DNA of 64,000 nt from Candidatus Galacturonatibacter soehngenii. Lineage in GTDB: Bacteria; Bacillota; Clostridia; Lachnospirales; Lachnospiraceae. A program made the translations under genes and the position numbers. The stretch's first letter is position 1; each line of letters begins with the position of its first letter. Location of the stretch: positions 310,001 through 374,000 of the forward strand of contig NZ_WAGX01000005.1 in NCBI RefSeq assembly GCF_008830185.1, given 5' to 3'. The notes under the pieces were generated by a model. The model searched no databases, was not told the origin of the DNA, and worked only from the letters and a program-made list of their open reading frames with translations. Below are positions 53,802-62,944 of the stretch, in pieces.

Positions 53802-55535
53802 TTACAATGGTAAACTATCCCTCACACAAAGCGCCCCCCATCCAACCTGTGGATTTGGATACACCGAAAATCCTGGCAATGGCCTTGCTCCTTTGATTAG
53901 ATAGGCTTTTACTTTCTCACCATAAAGAAACGGATCATTCCCATCTGTAATTCCCCACTGCATCATCATAGCACAAGCCCCTGTCACAAAAGGGGTTGCC
54001 ATTGATGTTCCAGTGAACACACCATATCCACCATTTGCACTGGTTGATGTGATATCAACTCCTGGAGCAACAATGTCTGGCTTTACCAATCCTAGATTTC
54101 TTGTATATCCTCTGCCCGAAAAAGCAGCATAGCTTCCTAGTGCTGTATTATAAGCGCCAACTGAAATCGCTCTTGATGATGTTGAGGGGATGGTTAGAGT
54201 CGTATCTGCATTGGGGCGAAGGAAATTCGTTCCTACATTTAATGCTCCTTCACTTGGCAGCCACATATGATATTCTCCTGACACTATCCTTCTAGGTACA
54301 AGAATAATTGTCCATATCCCATCCGCAATATAATAATCGCGAGGTATAAAATCGATATATATTTCTTGTGCCGTGCTATAAGGACTTGGCTCTCCATAAT
54401 ATAATAATAACTGCGTTCCTTCTAATACAAATCGCTGTGGACCAAGAATTGGTTGTAGGGGACCTACTGTTACTCCACCAGGTGATCTTATCATAATGTC
54501 AACATCGTCAGAATAAGACTTCCAAATTTGTACGTTTAGCGTAGTTTCATATTCCGTTACTGCTATTTCAATCTCTTGAGGTACTCCTTCAGTCAATATT
54601 CCAGAAGTATGACCTGCTGTGGCACCTTCATTTCCAGTTCCAATGCAGATACAGCTCTTCCATATGTTTGCAGTCAGGTTAATGTAGGTTTCTAAAAGAG
54701 ACGTCCCATCATGTGAGCCATATGTATTCCCAAAGCTTAAATTAATGGATACAGGTAATCGATATTCCAATGCCCTCTTAACAACATAATCAATTGCCTG
54801 CATCAACTCCGTTGTTCTTGGAAAAGAGTCTGTTCTTGGCGTCCCAAGCTTCACTACAATTAAATCACTTAAGGAAGCAACACCTCGATATAACCCATTT
54901 GAAGCTCTTCCATTTCCCGCTGCAATCCCAGCTACCGCGGTACCATGACCACTTAGATCCCTACTCGGGACAATTTCCATTTGTGTCTGCATATTAGGTG
55001 CTGACAAAGCTTCATTAATTTGCTCTCTTAAATACAGCGTTCCTATCCTATAACCTTGTGGGGGATTTCCCTGAATTGTTTGATCCCATAGCTCCAATAT
55101 CCTTGTCGTTCCATTTGGATTTCTAAAATCTGGATGTGTATAATCAATTCCAGAATCAATAATAGCCACAAGTATACCTTGCCCAAATAAATTATATCGA
55201 GATGTTTGCAATGCACTCATACAAGAAGCCGCTCTTCCATCGTTGACAGCAAAAAACAATCTTTTCGGCTTTTCAATATATTCGATTTCAGGAAAGTTTG
55301 GCAGTTCTCTTAATACACTTTCCGTTACTGTTAGGATTGCAAATTGATTCATAAGTGGCACTACATCAATTGCTTCTGATTGTAGTCTTTCAATATCGCC
55401 ATTATATTTTACAATCACATCCCATGTTCGCTCCTGTTCATCATAACCTACGTTCAGGTTTAATGATTTTTCTCTTTCCTGATCCGTAGCATCTAACGCA
55501 AGATTAAGAAGATTTTCTATTTTTTGATTTGCCAT
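53802..55535 (-). CDS. Csp-like subtilisin-family serine protease
   Basis: S8 family protease, 577 aa, with an N-terminal prodomain-like segment (about 1-95) and no signal peptide. The triad is complete: Asp in VAIIDSGIDYTHPDF, His in DLSGHGTAVAGIAAGNG, Ser in FTGTSMATPFVTGA. A long insert of about 160 residues, with a jelly-roll-like middle (IEIAVTEYETTLNVQIW), separates the oxyanion Asn region (GTGNEGA) from the Ser motif; this is the architecture of the clostridial CspA/B/C germination proteases. Those cleave pro-SleC in spores, so a role in spores is likely. Its start is 53 nt downstream of asrC without an obvious terminator. Other Csp copies may exist elsewhere. Confidence 0.85.
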   Translation of the reverse strand: MANQKIENLLNLALDATDQEREKSLNLNVGYDEQERTWDVIVKYNGDIERLQSEAIDVVPLMNQFAILTVTESVLRELPNFPEIEYIEKPKRLFFAVNDGRAASCMSALQTSRYNLFGQGILVAIIDSGIDYTHPDFRNPNGTTRILELWDQTIQGNPPQGYRIGTLYLREQINEALSAPNMQTQMEIVPSRDLSGHGTAVAGIAAGNGRASNGLYRGVASLSDLIVVKLGTPRTDSFPRTTELMQAIDYVVKRALEYRLPVSINLSFGNTYGSHDGTSLLETYINLTANIWKSCICIGTGNEGATAGHTSGILTEGVPQEIEIAVTEYETTLNVQIWKSYSDDVDIMIRSPGGVTVGPLQPILGPQRFVLEGTQLLLYYGEPSPYSTAQEIYIDFIPRDYYIADGIWTIILVPRRIVSGEYHMWLPSEGALNVGTNFLRPNADTTLTIPSTSSRAISVGAYNTALGSYAAFSGRGYTRNLGLVKPDIVAPGVDITSTSANGGYGVFTGTSMATPFVTGACAMMMQWGITDGNDPFLYGEKVKAYLIKGARPLPGFSVYPNPQVGWGALCVRDSLPL

Positions 55536-55588
55536 AAATGCCTTTTTCTTTCATCATATGCAAAAGCCTACCAAGAAATATCTTTTTT

Positions 55589-56554
55589 CTATTTTGGTAT
55601 AATACCACTCCAGTAAATGCGATGCGTAACCTCTGCTATTTCTGGCAATTTTACATCCTTTAATGCCCAGTTCTTAAATTCTTCAAATCCAGTTCGATCT
55701 ACAATATAACCAATGTGTTCCTTTCCTCCTGGCGCATTTACATCAATATATTCCTTAACGTAATCATACGTATTTTTTACTATTTTAATGATGCTTTCTT
55801 CATCTGCCCATTTAATAAAATCTTCTCCCAAACGTGGATTCTTCTTTCCCGTTCTTCCAAGCAATGTTAAACGATAATATTTCTTTTTACTTCGAGTCCA
55901 TGCCATATTCGGACAACTAAGTACACATTCTCCACAACCAATACACTTACTTTCATCTCTTTGAGGTCTGTTGTTTACAAATGATAATGCTTGAACCGAT
56001 TTCTTTGCACATGCTTTCACACAGGCTTGACAGCTGATGCATCGATCCGCTTCAAACTGTGGCACCGTCATACCTAGAATACCAAAATCATGCATTCTCA
56101 CCTTTCCACAGTCATTGGAGCATCCTGTAAATGCTACTTTAAAATGTAGGTCATTTGGAAATATTGCAACCTCCATCTTCTTTGCAAAGGCAGTGGTGTC
56201 ATAGCATGCATATGGACATACTGTATTTCCAACACACGCTGTTATATTACGCGTTCCTGCTGCACTATAGCCACTCCCTCCATTTTGTTGATTGATTCCC
56301 ATTCCTTCTATAATCGGCTGTAAAAGTTTGTTTACTTCATCAATCTTATCAAATGGAATACCTAATATTTCAAATCCTTGTCTTACCGTAATATGAACGG
56401 TTCCATTTCCATAGGTATCTGCAATTTCCTGAATAAGAGACAAATATTTTGCCTCCATACGCCCACCTGGTATTCTGACTCTGGAGGCTGTAATGCCACG
56501 TTCTTTTGTAACACGAAATGCATTTTTCTTTAGACTTTTTGTATTCATATCCAT
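55589..56554 (-). CDS. asrC: Anaerobic sulfite reductase subunit C
   Basis: Siroheme-containing catalytic subunit that reduces sulfite to sulfide with six electrons. The 321-aa protein has the nitrite/sulfite reductase half-domain, the siroheme/4Fe-4S cysteines (ACVGNTVCPYACY and TGCSNDCGK), and two ferredoxin-type clusters (CISCQACVKACAKK and CIGCGECVLSCPN). The ATG at 56554 has GGAGGG 7 nt upstream; the ORF extends to an ATG at 56569 that overlaps the asrB stop. Cytoplasmic, in complex with AsrA and AsrB. Confidence 0.95.
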   Translation of the reverse strand: MDMNTKSLKKNAFRVTKERGITASRVRIPGGRMEAKYLSLIQEIADTYGNGTVHITVRQGFEILGIPFDKIDEVNKLLQPIIEGMGINQQNGGSGYSAAGTRNITACVGNTVCPYACYDTTAFAKKMEVAIFPNDLHFKVAFTGCSNDCGKVRMHDFGILGMTVPQFEADRCISCQACVKACAKKSVQALSFVNNRPQRDESKCIGCGECVLSCPNMAWTRSKKKYYRLTLLGRTGKKNPRLGEDFIKWADEESIIKIVKNTYDYVKEYIDVNAPGGKEHIGYIVDRTGFEEFKNWALKDVKLPEIAEVTHRIYWSGIIPK

Positions 56555-56568
56555 GTCAATTCCCTCCA

Positions 56569-57363
56569 TTAATCAACCAAATGTTTTCCTTGCGTATAAC
56601 GAAACACAGGACCATCCAGGCACACATATTGATTTCCAATCTTACAATGCCCACATTTTCCAATACCACAACACATCTTTCTCTCCTGTGAAATCCAAAT
56701 GTTATCTTCTTGCAGACCAAGCTCAAGTAATGCAAGCACACTAAAATGCATCATAGCAGGTGGCCCAACAACAATAGCCACTGCTTCTTTTACCTCTTTT
56801 AATTTTAATTGTGGAATATACTTTGTTACAAGTCCTATCTTGTGTTCCTTTGTTTCTTCACCCGCATCTAAAGTAAGAACCACATTCATAGACTCTCTCC
56901 AAAATTCAAAATCTTTTTCAAAAAGTATATCTTCTTTTGATTTAAACCCTGCAATAAACGACATGTCTTTTCTGCTTGAAGCGTTCTTTGCAAAATAATC
57001 AACGACTCCTCGAACAGGTGAAACCCCAGTTCCTCCTGCCACAACAACAATCTCTTTTCCTTTGTAATCGTCTACATCAAAGCCATTTCCGTATGGCCCT
57101 CGAAGAAATAATTTATCACCAACATATTTTTCAAACACTTCATTGGTTACCTTACCAACGCGTCGGATAGTTAAATCAACGCATCCGTTCTCGATTCCAC
57201 TCACTGAAATGGGAGCTTCTCCATATTTTGGAAAGGATACTTCAAAAAACTGACCTGGCTTTACTTCTCCATCGTATGCCATACGAAACGTATACTCAAT
57301 TTCCGTATGCTTAATTACTTCAACTATTTCAGATAAAAATGGTATATATTCATTCTTATTCAT
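56569..57363 (-). CDS. asrB: Anaerobic sulfite reductase subunit B
   Basis: NAD(P)H-dependent flavoprotein subunit that feeds electrons to AsrC. The 264-aa protein has the FAD-binding beta barrel (AYDGEVKPGQFFEVSFPKYG), the NAD-binding domain (VVVAGGTGVSPVRGVVDYF) and a C-terminal [2Fe-2S]-type cysteine cluster (CCGIGKCGHCKIGNQYVC), as in dihydroorotate dehydrogenase electron-transfer subunits. The ATG overlaps the end of asrA by 8 nt, with GGAGG upstream. Confidence 0.95.
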   Translation of the reverse strand: MNKNEYIPFLSEIVEVIKHTEIEYTFRMAYDGEVKPGQFFEVSFPKYGEAPISVSGIENGCVDLTIRRVGKVTNEVFEKYVGDKLFLRGPYGNGFDVDDYKGKEIVVVAGGTGVSPVRGVVDYFAKNASSRKDMSFIAGFKSKEDILFEKDFEFWRESMNVVLTLDAGEETKEHKIGLVTKYIPQLKLKEVKEAVAIVVGPPAMMHFSVLALLELGLQEDNIWISQERKMCCGIGKCGHCKIGNQYVCLDGPVFRYTQGKHLVD

Positions 57364-58372
57364 GTTCCATAACCTCCTTCATTCCATTTTCTAATTTATT
57401 GATACAATGGGAGAAGGAAATATATTCAGGGCATATATCATCGCATCGACCACACCCAACACACATGTGATAACCATTTCTTTCTTTGTAATCTAACACT
57501 TTGTGAAGCACTTTAAATCTCATTCGATCTCCATTTTTTTGACGATAGCTGGCTCCACCAGCAACATCCGTATAACCATCAACCATGCAAGAAGCCCATA
57601 CGCGTCTTCGCTCCCCTGCCTTTTCGTTGTCGGTGTAAAAAATATCTTGCATTGTAAAACATGTACAGGTAGGACAAACAAAATTACATCTTCCACAATT
57701 AATGCATCTTGTATCATATTCCCTCCACATATTGGAATTTCCAATCTGATAACTTAAGTTAGAAGGAATATTTACTCTTGTTTTTGTTTCCGTTACATAA
57801 GCTGGTGTAACGGAAAGATTATTTGTCGCATATTGGGACAATAATTTTTCAAGCTGATTCGACTTGCAATCCAATTGATAGCCATTTTCACTCCTATCAA
57901 TGCTCATATCATATTCATTAGATTGATTGGTCCCCATGTCAACACAAAAACATGAATCAAATGCCGTCTGACATCCCATTAGCACAAAAACTACGCGTTC
58001 TCTAAGTCTTTGGTAGTAATAATCACTAAATCCATTTCTTAGATAGATTTCATCCAATCTTTTTACACTATGTAAATCACAGCTTCTTAGAAAGACAATT
58101 GCTCCCTGTTTTGGTGCGTCCGCTTCCTTTACACTATCTTCTGTAAAATAAAATAAGGTCTGTGAGATTGGAAGTAACACTTCTTTGAACGAATATTCTG
58201 CCTTTTTATCAAAAACAATTTCTTCTATCTTGTTTATTTCTCCATAGCGAATACAATCTGTATCTGAAAAGCGTCCCCCATCTTGAAAACATTTCGGAGC
58301 GTAGATTAAGTAGTCTTCCTTTAATTGGGAAAGTATTTCATTCATTTGCTCTTTGCTTAATTCGTATCCCAT
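57356..58372 (-). CDS. asrA: Anaerobic sulfite reductase subunit A
   Basis: Ferredoxin-like electron-transfer subunit of the Asr complex. The 338-aa protein has an N-terminal region of the 4Fe-4S dicluster family and two C-terminal clusters: CINCGRCNFVCPTCTCF and CVGCGRCDDICPEYISF. It follows the FNT channel gene by 1 nt, with AGGAGGA 7 nt before the ATG. Confidence 0.95.
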   Translation of the reverse strand: MGYELSKEQMNEILSQLKEDYLIYAPKCFQDGGRFSDTDCIRYGEINKIEEIVFDKKAEYSFKEVLLPISQTLFYFTEDSVKEADAPKQGAIVFLRSCDLHSVKRLDEIYLRNGFSDYYYQRLRERVVFVLMGCQTAFDSCFCVDMGTNQSNEYDMSIDRSENGYQLDCKSNQLEKLLSQYATNNLSVTPAYVTETKTRVNIPSNLSYQIGNSNMWREYDTRCINCGRCNFVCPTCTCFTMQDIFYTDNEKAGERRRVWASCMVDGYTDVAGGASYRQKNGDRMRFKVLHKVLDYKERNGYHMCVGCGRCDDICPEYISFSHCINKLENGMKEVMEHE

Positions 58373-58373
58373 T

Positions 58374-59141
58374 TTAGTCCTCCTTATTTTTTGATGCTAG
58401 ATAATAAGGTAGAGCCACGAAAGCAATTCCCCCAATCATATTACCAACTGTTACTGTTACTAAATTATAGATATATCCGCCTAGACTAACGGCTTGCCCA
58501 CATGGATCAAATAAAGAAATAGTAAGAAGCGTCATATTGGCTATACTATGTTCAAATCCAGATGTAATAAATGCAAACAGACACCAGAAAATCATAATTA
58601 ACTTTCCGCTCTCGGATTTTAATTTTGTTCCACACCAGACGCCAAGACAGACTAAAATATTACATAAGATACCTCGAAGCAAGAGAGGAACAAAAGGAAT
58701 CCCCATTTTTGTAGCAGAAACACTCGCAATGAATTCTCCGATTGCTCCTTTTGATAAGCCTGAATAATAAAACAAACTCGCAAGTATCACTGATCCAGCC
58801 AAATTTCCAATATAACAAATGCCCCATACTTTAAGTCCATCTGCTAATCCAATTGTTTTCTTCATTAACCCTGCAACTATTACCAGATTATTACCAGTAA
58901 ACAATTCGGCTCCTGCCATCACAACTAAACTAAGTGCAATTCCAAACGAAACTCCCATTATGATTTTTGCATAAGGTTGCCCGATTAGCATCCCACCAAT
59001 ACTAAAGATTAATAAAATTCCAAATCCAATATAGATTCCTGCTAAAGTCGATAATAAAAAATATCCAATCGGATTATTTTTAAGTAAAGCGACTTTGGCG
59101 CCAGCTGCTTTTGCAACTGATTGATATTCCTCTTGAAACAT
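58374..59141 (-). CDS. Formate/nitrite (FNT) family channel, probable hydrosulfide/sulfite channel
   Basis: A 255-aa protein with six predicted membrane helices and the FNT features GAELFTGNNLVIVAG and a C-terminal NMIGGIAFVALPYYLASK. FNT channels conduct small monovalent anions. In Clostridioides difficile an FNT member next to asrABC was shown to be a hydrosulfide channel; the same position here, as first gene of the asr operon, suggests export of HS- made by Asr or uptake of sulfite. GGAGGAG precedes the ATG. Confidence 0.9.
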   Translation of the reverse strand: MFQEEYQSVAKAAGAKVALLKNNPIGYFLLSTLAGIYIGFGILLIFSIGGMLIGQPYAKIIMGVSFGIALSLVVMAGAELFTGNNLVIVAGLMKKTIGLADGLKVWGICYIGNLAGSVILASLFYYSGLSKGAIGEFIASVSATKMGIPFVPLLLRGILCNILVCLGVWCGTKLKSESGKLIMIFWCLFAFITSGFEHSIANMTLLTISLFDPCGQAVSLGGYIYNLVTVTVGNMIGGIAFVALPYYLASKNKED

Positions 59142-59156
59142 AAAAAGAACTCCTCC

Positions 59157-59186
59157 TTTGTGACTTTTTTAACAATCTATCACAAA
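59157..59186. repeat. TTTGTGA/TCACAAA inverted repeat at the asr promoter start
   Basis: TTTGTGA (59157-59163) and TCACAAA (59180-59186), 16 nt apart, overlap the proposed -10 and start point of the FNT-asr operon. The half-sites share GTGA with the upstream Crp-type site, so this could be a second, weaker site. Confidence 0.35.
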
Positions 59187-59215
59187 TTTTTCCTCTCTGC
59201 CGTGACGAATCTCAC
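59174..59215 (-). promoter_or_regulatory. Crp/Fnr-type site and -10 of the FNT-asr operon
   Basis: GTGA-CGAATC-TCAC (59202-59215, extended to CGTGA...TCACG) is a two-fold symmetric Crp-family site. On the minus strand a -10-like TAGATT lies at 59174-59179, which puts the centre of the site at -41.5, the classical class II activator position replacing the -35. The adjacent gene encodes a Crp/Fnr regulator. Confidence 0.7.
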
Positions 59216-59252
59216 GCTGTTTCAATAAATTTTATATTGCTCAATTTGTACT

Positions 59253-59948
59253 CTATATTGCCTTTTCGCTTTTAACTACCCTGATAAGACGCTCTGGGTC
59301 GCAAATGTAAAATCGATTCTTCCTTACTTTTATAATTTCTTTTTCTGTCAAGCATTTCACAACCCTAGAGATTGACTCCCTCTTTGAGCCAAGCATATCC
59401 GCTAAAAATGTTATGGATAAATCAAAATCAATCTGAATTTCATCTTTATCTTTCACTCCAAAGTCCTTTGCAAGTTTCCATAACTTAGCAGCCACTTGTT
59501 TTTCAAGATTCATCATGTTTGATGTGTTTCCAAGCTGATGATATAATCTTCTTACCTTTAGCGCCATGGATTCCATCACCAATTTTGTTAACTCAAAATC
59601 CTGCTCCATGAATGATAAAAACGCTTTTCTTTTAAAGGACAAGATCGTTACTTCACTCAAGGTTTCACAACTAACAGATGCTACTGGTTCTTGTAGAATT
59701 ACTTCATTTAACATTTCACCAGCTTTGTATAGAAAAATTACTTTTTTATCTAATTTTTTATTTACCTTAAAAATGGACACATATCCTTTTACCACAAAAT
59801 AAACTTGATTTACTTCTTCCTTATCCATAAAAATAAACTCACCCTTTTGAAAAGTTCTTATGGTTGCAAAACCAATCGCCTTTTCTTTTGTAAGGGGATT
59901 CATTTTTTGTAATATTGTTATTATCTCAAATGCTTCCTTTACAGTCAT
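59253..59948 (-). CDS. Crp/Fnr-family transcriptional regulator
   Basis: A 231-aa regulator with an N-terminal cNMP-type beta-roll (about 20-120; FQKGEFIFMDKEEVNQVYFV), a dimerisation helix and a C-terminal winged helix (ITFLADMLGSKRESISRVVK). The recognition helix has R-E-x-x-x-R spacing as in E. coli CRP, predicting GTGA half-sites. There is no N-terminal Cys cluster as in FNR, so it is not an iron-sulfur oxygen sensor of that type. The ATG at 59948 has GGTGGAGG upstream; an in-frame start at 60008 lacks one. Directly upstream of and co-directional with the FNT-asr operon, so it probably controls it. Confidence 0.9.
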   Translation of the reverse strand: MTVKEAFEIITILQKMNPLTKEKAIGFATIRTFQKGEFIFMDKEEVNQVYFVVKGYVSIFKVNKKLDKKVIFLYKAGEMLNEVILQEPVASVSCETLSEVTILSFKRKAFLSFMEQDFELTKLVMESMALKVRRLYHQLGNTSNMMNLEKQVAAKLWKLAKDFGVKDKDEIQIDFDLSITFLADMLGSKRESISRVVKCLTEKEIIKVRKNRFYICDPERLIRVVKSEKAI

Positions 59949-59986
59949 AATGCCCCTCCACCCTTTAATTTCATTTCCTTTTATAC

Positions 59987-60020
59987 AAAAAAGAACGTGC
60001 TGTAACACACATTCTTTTTT
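59987..60020 (-). terminator. Terminator of the nucleoside operon after deoC
   Basis: On the minus strand GAATGTG and CACGTTC (one T-G pair) form a stem followed by TTTTTT. It starts 4 nt after the deoC stop. The A run before the stem makes it potentially bidirectional. Confidence 0.75.
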
Positions 60021-60023
60021 GAA

Positions 60024-60665
60024 TTATTTTATAATTTCAACTGTTGCGCTTGTACCCAAGCGATTTGCACCAGCTTCTACCATAGCTTCGGCCGTCTTCT
60101 TATCGCGTATACCGCCAGAGGCTTTCACGCCTACATTAGGTCCAACCGTCTGTCTCATCAGTCTTACATCTTCTACTTTTGCACCGCCTGTACTAAATCC
60201 GGTTGATGTCTTAACAAAATCAGCTCCTGCCTCCTTTGATAGTTCACATGCCTTCACTTTTTCTTCATCTGTTAATAAGCATGCTTCTATAATAACCTTT
60301 AGAATCGCTTTGTCTGTACACGCTTCTTTAACCTTTTTAATATCTTCTAAAACAAAAGCATAGTCTTTATCTTTTAAGGCACCTACATTAATAACCATAT
60401 CAATTTCTGTAGCACCATCTAAAATAGCCATTTCCGTTTCAAAGCACTTAGCTTTGGTAGACATCATTCCAAGTGGAAAACCAACAACTGTGCAGACATC
60501 CACATCGCTTCCTTTTAATTTTTCTGCAACAAATGCTGTATAATATTGATTTACGCACACGGAAGCAAAGTTGTGTTCAAGTGCTTCGTCACATATTTTT
60601 GCTACCTGTTCCTTTGTTGCATCTGCTTTTAATATCGTATGATCAAATAATTTTGATGTTAACAT
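60024..60665 (-). CDS. deoC: Deoxyribose-phosphate aldolase
   Basis: DeoC cleaves 2-deoxyribose-5-phosphate into glyceraldehyde-3-phosphate and acetaldehyde in deoxynucleoside catabolism. The 213-aa class I aldolase has the Schiff-base lysine in [16 protein letters not shown], a second active-site Lys in [15 protein letters not shown] and Asp in [13 protein letters not shown] lies 5 nt before the ATG at 60665; a GTG at 60671 falls within that site. Last gene of the nucleoside operon. Confidence 0.97.
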   Translation of the reverse strand: MLTSKLFDHTILKADATKEQVAKICDEALEHNFASVCVNQYYTAFVAEKLKGSDVDVCTVVGFPLGMMSTKAKCFETEMAILDGATEIDMVINVGALKDKDYAFVLEDIKKVKEACTDKAILKVIIEACLLTDEEKVKACELSKEAGADFVKTSTGFSTGGAKVEDVRLMRQTVGPNVGVKASGGIRDKKTAEAMVEAGANRLGTSATVEIIK

Positions 60666-60693
60666 ATTCACTCCTTCTTGTACCTACTGGTAC

Positions 60694-61983
60694 CTATTTT
60701 TTCATATTTTGAACAATGGATTCAATTCTTTCATACAATGCAGCTGGTTCCTCGCCAATATGGAATACGCCATCTTCATATAAAATAACACCGTTTACCA
60801 TTGTCATCTTAACATTTTGTTTGCTTCCACTATAAACAATATTTTTTGTAATATTATGAATTGGCCTCATATTCGGTTGATTCAAATCTATCATGATAAT
60901 ATCTGCCAATTTACCTACTTCCAACGTATCACAATCATTAAGCCCCATGGCTTTTGCTCCTCCAAGCGTTGCCATTGAAAGAACATCATTTCCATCCATT
61001 GCAGCGGCATCGTTTAATTGCAATTTTTGCAAGCCTGTAACAAGAAACATTTCGCGAAACATATCAAGGCAATTGTTACTTGCTGGTCCATCCGTTCCAA
61101 TTGCTAGATTGATTCCCATCTCCTTCATCTTCACAAGAGGAGCAATCCCACTAGCAAGCTTTACATTCGACCCTGGATTGGTTACCACTGACATATCATG
61201 CTCTTTGAAGATGGCCATATCTTCGTCTGTCATATGAATGCAGTGATACCCACCACCACCATATTCAAACATACCAAGACTATTTAAGAATGCTGTAGGT
61301 GTTTGACCATATTGTTTCAAACATCCTTCAACTTCTGACTGACTTTCTGAATTATGTGTATATACGGGTGCTTTGTAATGATTTGCTAAAGACGCAATTT
61401 TTTCTAGCTTTTCTCTTCCTGTTGTGTATTCCGCATGAAATCCAAGTTTGTAACTAATTAATTCATGATACTGATTATATGTTTTGTAAAATGTTTCCAT
61501 TTCTTCAACAGACTGTGTAAAATCGTTCATCGCTCCAACAAGCACCGTTCGAAAACCACAATCAACAGATGCATCTACAATTGGCTTAGGCGAAAGATAC
61601 ATATCAAAATTAGCCGTTACACCACTTGTTAAATATTCCATAATAGCCAGTTTACTAAAATCGTATATATGGTCTAAATTAAGCTTTGCCTCCATAGGAA
61701 ACACTTGATTATGCAACCAGTCAAGAAGAGGTAGATCATCTGCATAAGATCTTAAAAACGTCATACCTGAATGCGTATGTGCATTCTTAAATCCAGGCAT
61801 TAAAAGATTCCCTGACACGTCAATTTCTCTATCCCATATCACTTCGTCACATCTTAAGTTTGATTCTTTTGGATTGGTTCCAACATAAGAGATCTTATTT
61901 CCTTCTACCCAAAGTTCTCCTCTTATTATCTCAAACCCATTTGCCATTGTTAATATTCTAGCATTATAAAATCTAATTTTCAT
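60694..61983 (-). CDS. Amidohydrolase, MTA/SAH deaminase type
   Basis: Metal-dependent amidohydrolase (429 aa) with the metal ligands in GFKNAHTHSGMTFLRSYADD, FHAEYT, HCIHMTDED and the Asp in LAIGTDGPASNNCLDMFREM. This set and PGSNVKLASGIAPL match 5-methylthioadenosine/S-adenosylhomocysteine deaminases and related purine deaminases. The operon, with nucleoside permeases and deoC, supports an adenosine-type substrate. It follows the second permease by 7 nt. Confidence 0.88.
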   Translation of the reverse strand: MKIRFYNARILTMANGFEIIRGELWVEGNKISYVGTNPKESNLRCDEVIWDREIDVSGNLLMPGFKNAHTHSGMTFLRSYADDLPLLDWLHNQVFPMEAKLNLDHIYDFSKLAIMEYLTSGVTANFDMYLSPKPIVDASVDCGFRTVLVGAMNDFTQSVEEMETFYKTYNQYHELISYKLGFHAEYTTGREKLEKIASLANHYKAPVYTHNSESQSEVEGCLKQYGQTPTAFLNSLGMFEYGGGGYHCIHMTDEDMAIFKEHDMSVVTNPGSNVKLASGIAPLVKMKEMGINLAIGTDGPASNNCLDMFREMFLVTGLQKLQLNDAAAMDGNDVLSMATLGGAKAMGLNDCDTLEVGKLADIIMIDLNQPNMRPIHNITKNIVYSGSKQNVKMTMVNGVILYEDGVFHIGEEPAALYERIESIVQNMKK

Positions 61984-61990
61984 GCGCTAC

Positions 61991-62944
61991 CTACCTTGCT
62001 CCTTTGTCATAAGGAATACCTTCCGCTCTTGGTGCTTGAGAATTTTTAGAGGTAAACACAAGCACAACTAAAGTTGTTACATATGGTACCATTTTGTAAA
62101 TATAACTTGGTACTCCAAGAGAAGCCAAAACTGGAATTCCTGAATAAGATGCTGCAATTGTCTTCATTAATCCAAAGAAAAAGGAAGCAAATAAGATTCG
62201 TACTGGATGCCATTGTCCAAAAATAAGTACTGCTAAAGCAAGGAATCCATATCCAGCAACCGTTGCATTAAAATTCGTAGATGTTGGAATAACAAACACC
62301 AAGCCACCAATCCCTGCAAAAGCACCAGAGATTAATACACCTGCATATTGCATTTTATATACATTAATTCCTACAGAATCCGCCGCCTGTGGATGTTCTC
62401 CACATGCACGAAGTCTCAAGCCAAACTTGGTTTTATATAATACAATCGTTGATAGAATCAAAATCAAAATCCCAATGTACGTAGTAATATAAGTGTTCTT
62501 AAAAAATAGATCCCCAATAATTGGAATATTTCCAAGCACTGGTACGGATTCAATACGAAATGTGTTAGTAAATTGAATTTGTTGTACACCTTGAAGTATT
62601 CTTGCAACAAATATTGCAAATGCAGGTGCAAACAAATTGAGCGCAGTACCACTAATGGTCTGATCCGCTTTCATATTGATGGAAGCAAACGCATGAAAGA
62701 GTGAAAATAGCATACCTGCAATTGCTGCTATGACTACTGCTAAGATTAATTGTGTTTGTCCGCTTAACACTCCTTGTGTACGGTTGATGAATAAAATACT
62801 AACAAATGCTCCCATGATCATAATACCTTCAAGCGCGATATTGATAATACCAGAACGCTCAGAAAACATTCCACCAAGAGCTACTATTAGTAGGGGAATT
62901 GTAAAAAACATGGTTTGCTGAAATACGGAAAATACTATATTCAT
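61991..62944 (-). CDS. Nucleoside ABC transporter permease (NupQ/YufQ type)
   Basis: A 317-aa inner-membrane protein of the BPD_transp_2 family with about eight to ten helices. It contains GGMFSERSGIINIALEGIMI and RLRACGEHPQAADSVGINVY, typical of the permeases partnered with BMP/Med-type purine nucleoside binding lipoproteins. The ATG overlaps the stop of the first permease by 4 nt. GGAGGT lies upstream. Confidence 0.93.
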   Translation of the reverse strand: MNIVFSVFQQTMFFTIPLLIVALGGMFSERSGIINIALEGIMIMGAFVSILFINRTQGVLSGQTQLILAVVIAAIAGMLFSLFHAFASINMKADQTISGTALNLFAPAFAIFVARILQGVQQIQFTNTFRIESVPVLGNIPIIGDLFFKNTYITTYIGILILILSTIVLYKTKFGLRLRACGEHPQAADSVGINVYKMQYAGVLISGAFAGIGGLVFVIPTSTNFNATVAGYGFLALAVLIFGQWHPVRILFASFFFGLMKTIAASYSGIPVLASLGVPSYIYKMVPYVTTLVVLVFTSKNSQAPRAEGIPYDKGAR

